DNA from: an uncultured Bacteroidales bacterium
Lineage (GTDB): Bacteria > Bacteroidota > Bacteroidia > Bacteroidales > UBA932
DNA length: 7,180 bases
Assembly: GCA_902461985.1 (NCBI GenBank)
Contig: CABQAB010000105.1
Location: 1-7,180 of the forward strand
Direction: 5' to 3'
Shown here: positions 6,011 to 7,180 of the stretch, one piece after another
Numbering within the stretch: the first letter of the stretch is position 1
Layout of the letters: each line of letters begins with the position of its first letter
Notes under the pieces: model-generated
Seen by the model: the letters and a program-made list of their open reading frames with translations, nothing else
Told to the model about the DNA's origin: nothing
Database searches by the model: none
Made by a program: the position numbers and the translations under genes

Positions 6011-7180
6011 AGCCTGTTGTATGCTTCCAGTTCCAGGATTCCTATCGCCCAGACGGAGGAGGATTCGCTGAAATCCACCTTGATGTATCTGGCTTCGGTT
6101 TCATCGAACGATATATCCGTTACGGCTTTTGTCCAGACGGTTTCCCCGGGTTCACGCGGCTCCACAGTGGCTTCCCATCCTGTTATGGAATAGGCCTCTT
6201 CCCATGATTCATTGTCCGTTGACAAGGATATTCTGATGTTTTTCGGATATGCGCCTCCGTCCCAGGATATGACTATGTTGTTGATTGAAGTCGGATCTCC
6301 CAAGTCTACGAGTGCCCAGTGGTCAGTGTGGGTGTTGTCACATTGCCACATGTTGGCGAGTTTTCCGTCAGTAATGTGGAACATTGAGCCGGCATTGGCT
6401 TCGCAGTCTGCGGTGGCAGGCTTTTTCAGCGCCACATTCGTTGCAGGAGGCGTATCATAGATTTCAAACTCGTACATAGTCATATTGTATGGAGTCAGAC
6501 TGTTGTAGAGTTCAGACAGCCGCACGAATTTGGCGTTGACGGCATCGAATCTGAGTTTTTTCTTTCCTGCATCGCTCCCGTTGGATTCCCATCCCTTTTC
6601 TTCTGCTATGGTGACGAATGTTTCCCCGTCTTCGGAAACTTCCAGTTTGTAGTCAGTCCCGGCGGCATTAGGGTCCCAGTATGTGATGACCGTGTTGATT
6701 TCCTGCAGGACGTCCAGTTCGATCATGACCCATCTTTCTATGCCCTCTATATTGTTTTCGGCAACCCAGGCCGAATTCTTCTGCCCGTCGTTGACGCTGG
6801 TAGCGAAGAATCCCGAGAATGGAGTCGATGAGGTCGCGGTGCCTTTGAGCGCAAGATTCGGATTGTCCGTGATTACTTCCGGCCATTGATACACAAAACC
6901 GGGCAGCGAGCGTTCACCCTTATGGTTGGTGACCGCGACGGCTCCCGAATTGCCGAAAGGACTCAGGATGGCTTTTATCGTTGCATCATCTATGATTTCA
7001 AAACTTTCGGCTTCTCTGCCTCCGAAAGTTACTGCAGTTGCGGTGGAGAAGTTTACGCCGTTGATGGTGATTTCATCTCCGGCCTTTCCCCTGTCGGGTT
7101 CAAACGAAATGACTTTAGGCCATTCGGATACGGTTACAGGGGTGTTAGGGTCGTATGGATTAGCCCCAAATCCCCCCCCC
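6007..7180 (-). CDS. Partial IPT/TIG plus tandem discoidin (F5/8 type C) protein, likely surface glycan-binding lipoprotein
   Basis: The reading frame stays open to the right edge, so the N-terminus is missing and 390 residues are visible. A GTG at 6894-6892 is internal, because IPT-domain sequence continues upstream of it. The visible part starts with a glycine run and NPYDPNTPVTVSEWP (7-21), the usual entry to surface glycan-binding lipoproteins. An IPT/TIG immunoglobulin-like domain follows (about 14-98, with ISFEPDRGKAGDEITINGVNF as its signature). Two F5/8 type C domains come next. The first (about 107-243) has NLALKGTATSS, WVMIELDVLQEIN and FVRLSELYNS. The second (about 248-388) has NVALKKPATADCEANAGS, HWALVDLGDPTSINNIVISW and RYIKVDFSES. 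Such domains, including CBM32, bind carbohydrates, often galactose-type sugars. A lipobox would be expected beyond the edge but is not seen. By position and architecture this is probably the locus's surface glycan-binding protein. A catalytic domain further upstream cannot be excluded. Confidence 0.88.
   Translation of the reverse strand, partial: GGGFGANPYDPNTPVTVSEWPKVISFEPDRGKAGDEITINGVNFSTATAVTFGGREAESFEIIDDATIKAILSPFGNSGAVAVTNHKGERSLPGFVYQWPEVITDNPNLALKGTATSSTPFSGFFATSVNDGQKNSAWVAENNIEGIERWVMIELDVLQEINTVITYWDPNAAGTDYKLEVSEDGETFVTIAEEKGWESNGSDAGKKKLRFDAVNAKFVRLSELYNSLTPYNMTMYEFEIYDTPPATNVALKKPATADCEANAGSMFHITDGKLANMWQCDNTHTDHWALVDLGDPTSINNIVISWDGGAYPKNIRISLSTDNESWEEAYSITGWEATVEPREPGETVWTKAVTDISFDETEARYIKVDFSESSSVWAIGILELEAYNRL
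7172..7180 (-). repeat. Homopolymer G9 (coding strand) in a glycine linker
   Basis: Nine C in a row on the plus strand read as GGG GGG GGA on the coding strand, just ahead of FGANPYDPN. This lies in the expected flexible linker between lipobox and IPT domain. The run touches the last base of the window, so its full length is unknown. It may be a real slippage-prone tract or a low-quality sequence end. Confidence 0.6.

Noticed and set aside
4874..6193. Plus-strand open frame of 439 codons opposite the toroid lipoprotein gene
   Set aside because: It lies wholly antisense to two convincing genes. It has no recognisable domain or upstream ribosome site, and its composition (rich in Val, Cys, Arg, Gly) is typical of a reverse-complement shadow frame.
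6007..6894. GTG at 6894-6892 as the true start of the discoidin protein
   Set aside because: The frame continues upstream without a stop and encodes a recognisable IPT/TIG domain (GDEITINGVNFSTATAVTFG) and the PYDPN linker. The GTG is an internal valine codon.
88..7180. Mobile element or defence system hidden in the window
   Set aside because: Nearly every base is covered by four intact or edge-truncated PUL genes. No transposase, integrase, direct-repeat array or toxin-antitoxin-like small frame was found on either strand.

Overview
The window looks like the distal end of a Bacteroidota (probably Bacteroidales) polysaccharide utilization locus. The evidence is a classic SusC/SusD pair, lipoprotein signal peptides, an IPT/TIG plus discoidin surface-lipoprotein architecture, and no clear Shine-Dalgarno sequences. 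Base composition appears moderately balanced, higher in GC than typical Bacteroides. That fits lineages such as Rikenellaceae or uncultured gut or rumen Bacteroidales, but the genus cannot be read from this sequence.

All real genes lie on the minus strand and read from right to left. In transcription order they are: (1) a 5'-truncated IPT/TIG plus tandem F5/8 type C (discoidin) protein, running off the right edge at 7180 and ending at 6007; (2) a 380-residue lipoprotein resembling an (alpha/alpha) six-hairpin toroid, 6010-4868, overlapping gene 1 by 4 bases; (3) a SusC/RagA-type TonB-dependent transporter, 4855-1706; (4) a SusD/RagB-type glycan-binding lipoprotein, 1683-88. A long hairpin at 33-72 follows the susD-like stop codon by about 15 bases and probably terminates the operon. 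Gaps between genes are -4, 12 and 22 bases, so all four genes almost certainly share one transcript. Its promoter would lie beyond the right edge.

The inferred joint function is as follows. The discoidin lipoprotein and the SusD-like protein capture a glycan at the cell surface. The toroid lipoprotein may bind or cleave it. The SusCD complex then imports oligosaccharides into the periplasm using TonB energy. No enzyme of known specificity is present, so the substrate cannot be named. The more unusual points are the gene order (accessory lipoproteins before susCD, with susD last), an unclassified toroid lipoprotein inside the transporter operon, and a run of nine G in the coding strand of the first gene exactly at the window edge. 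No RNA genes, CRISPR arrays, insertion sequences or integrase genes were seen. The only non-coding stretch of note is 1-87, and it holds the terminator.
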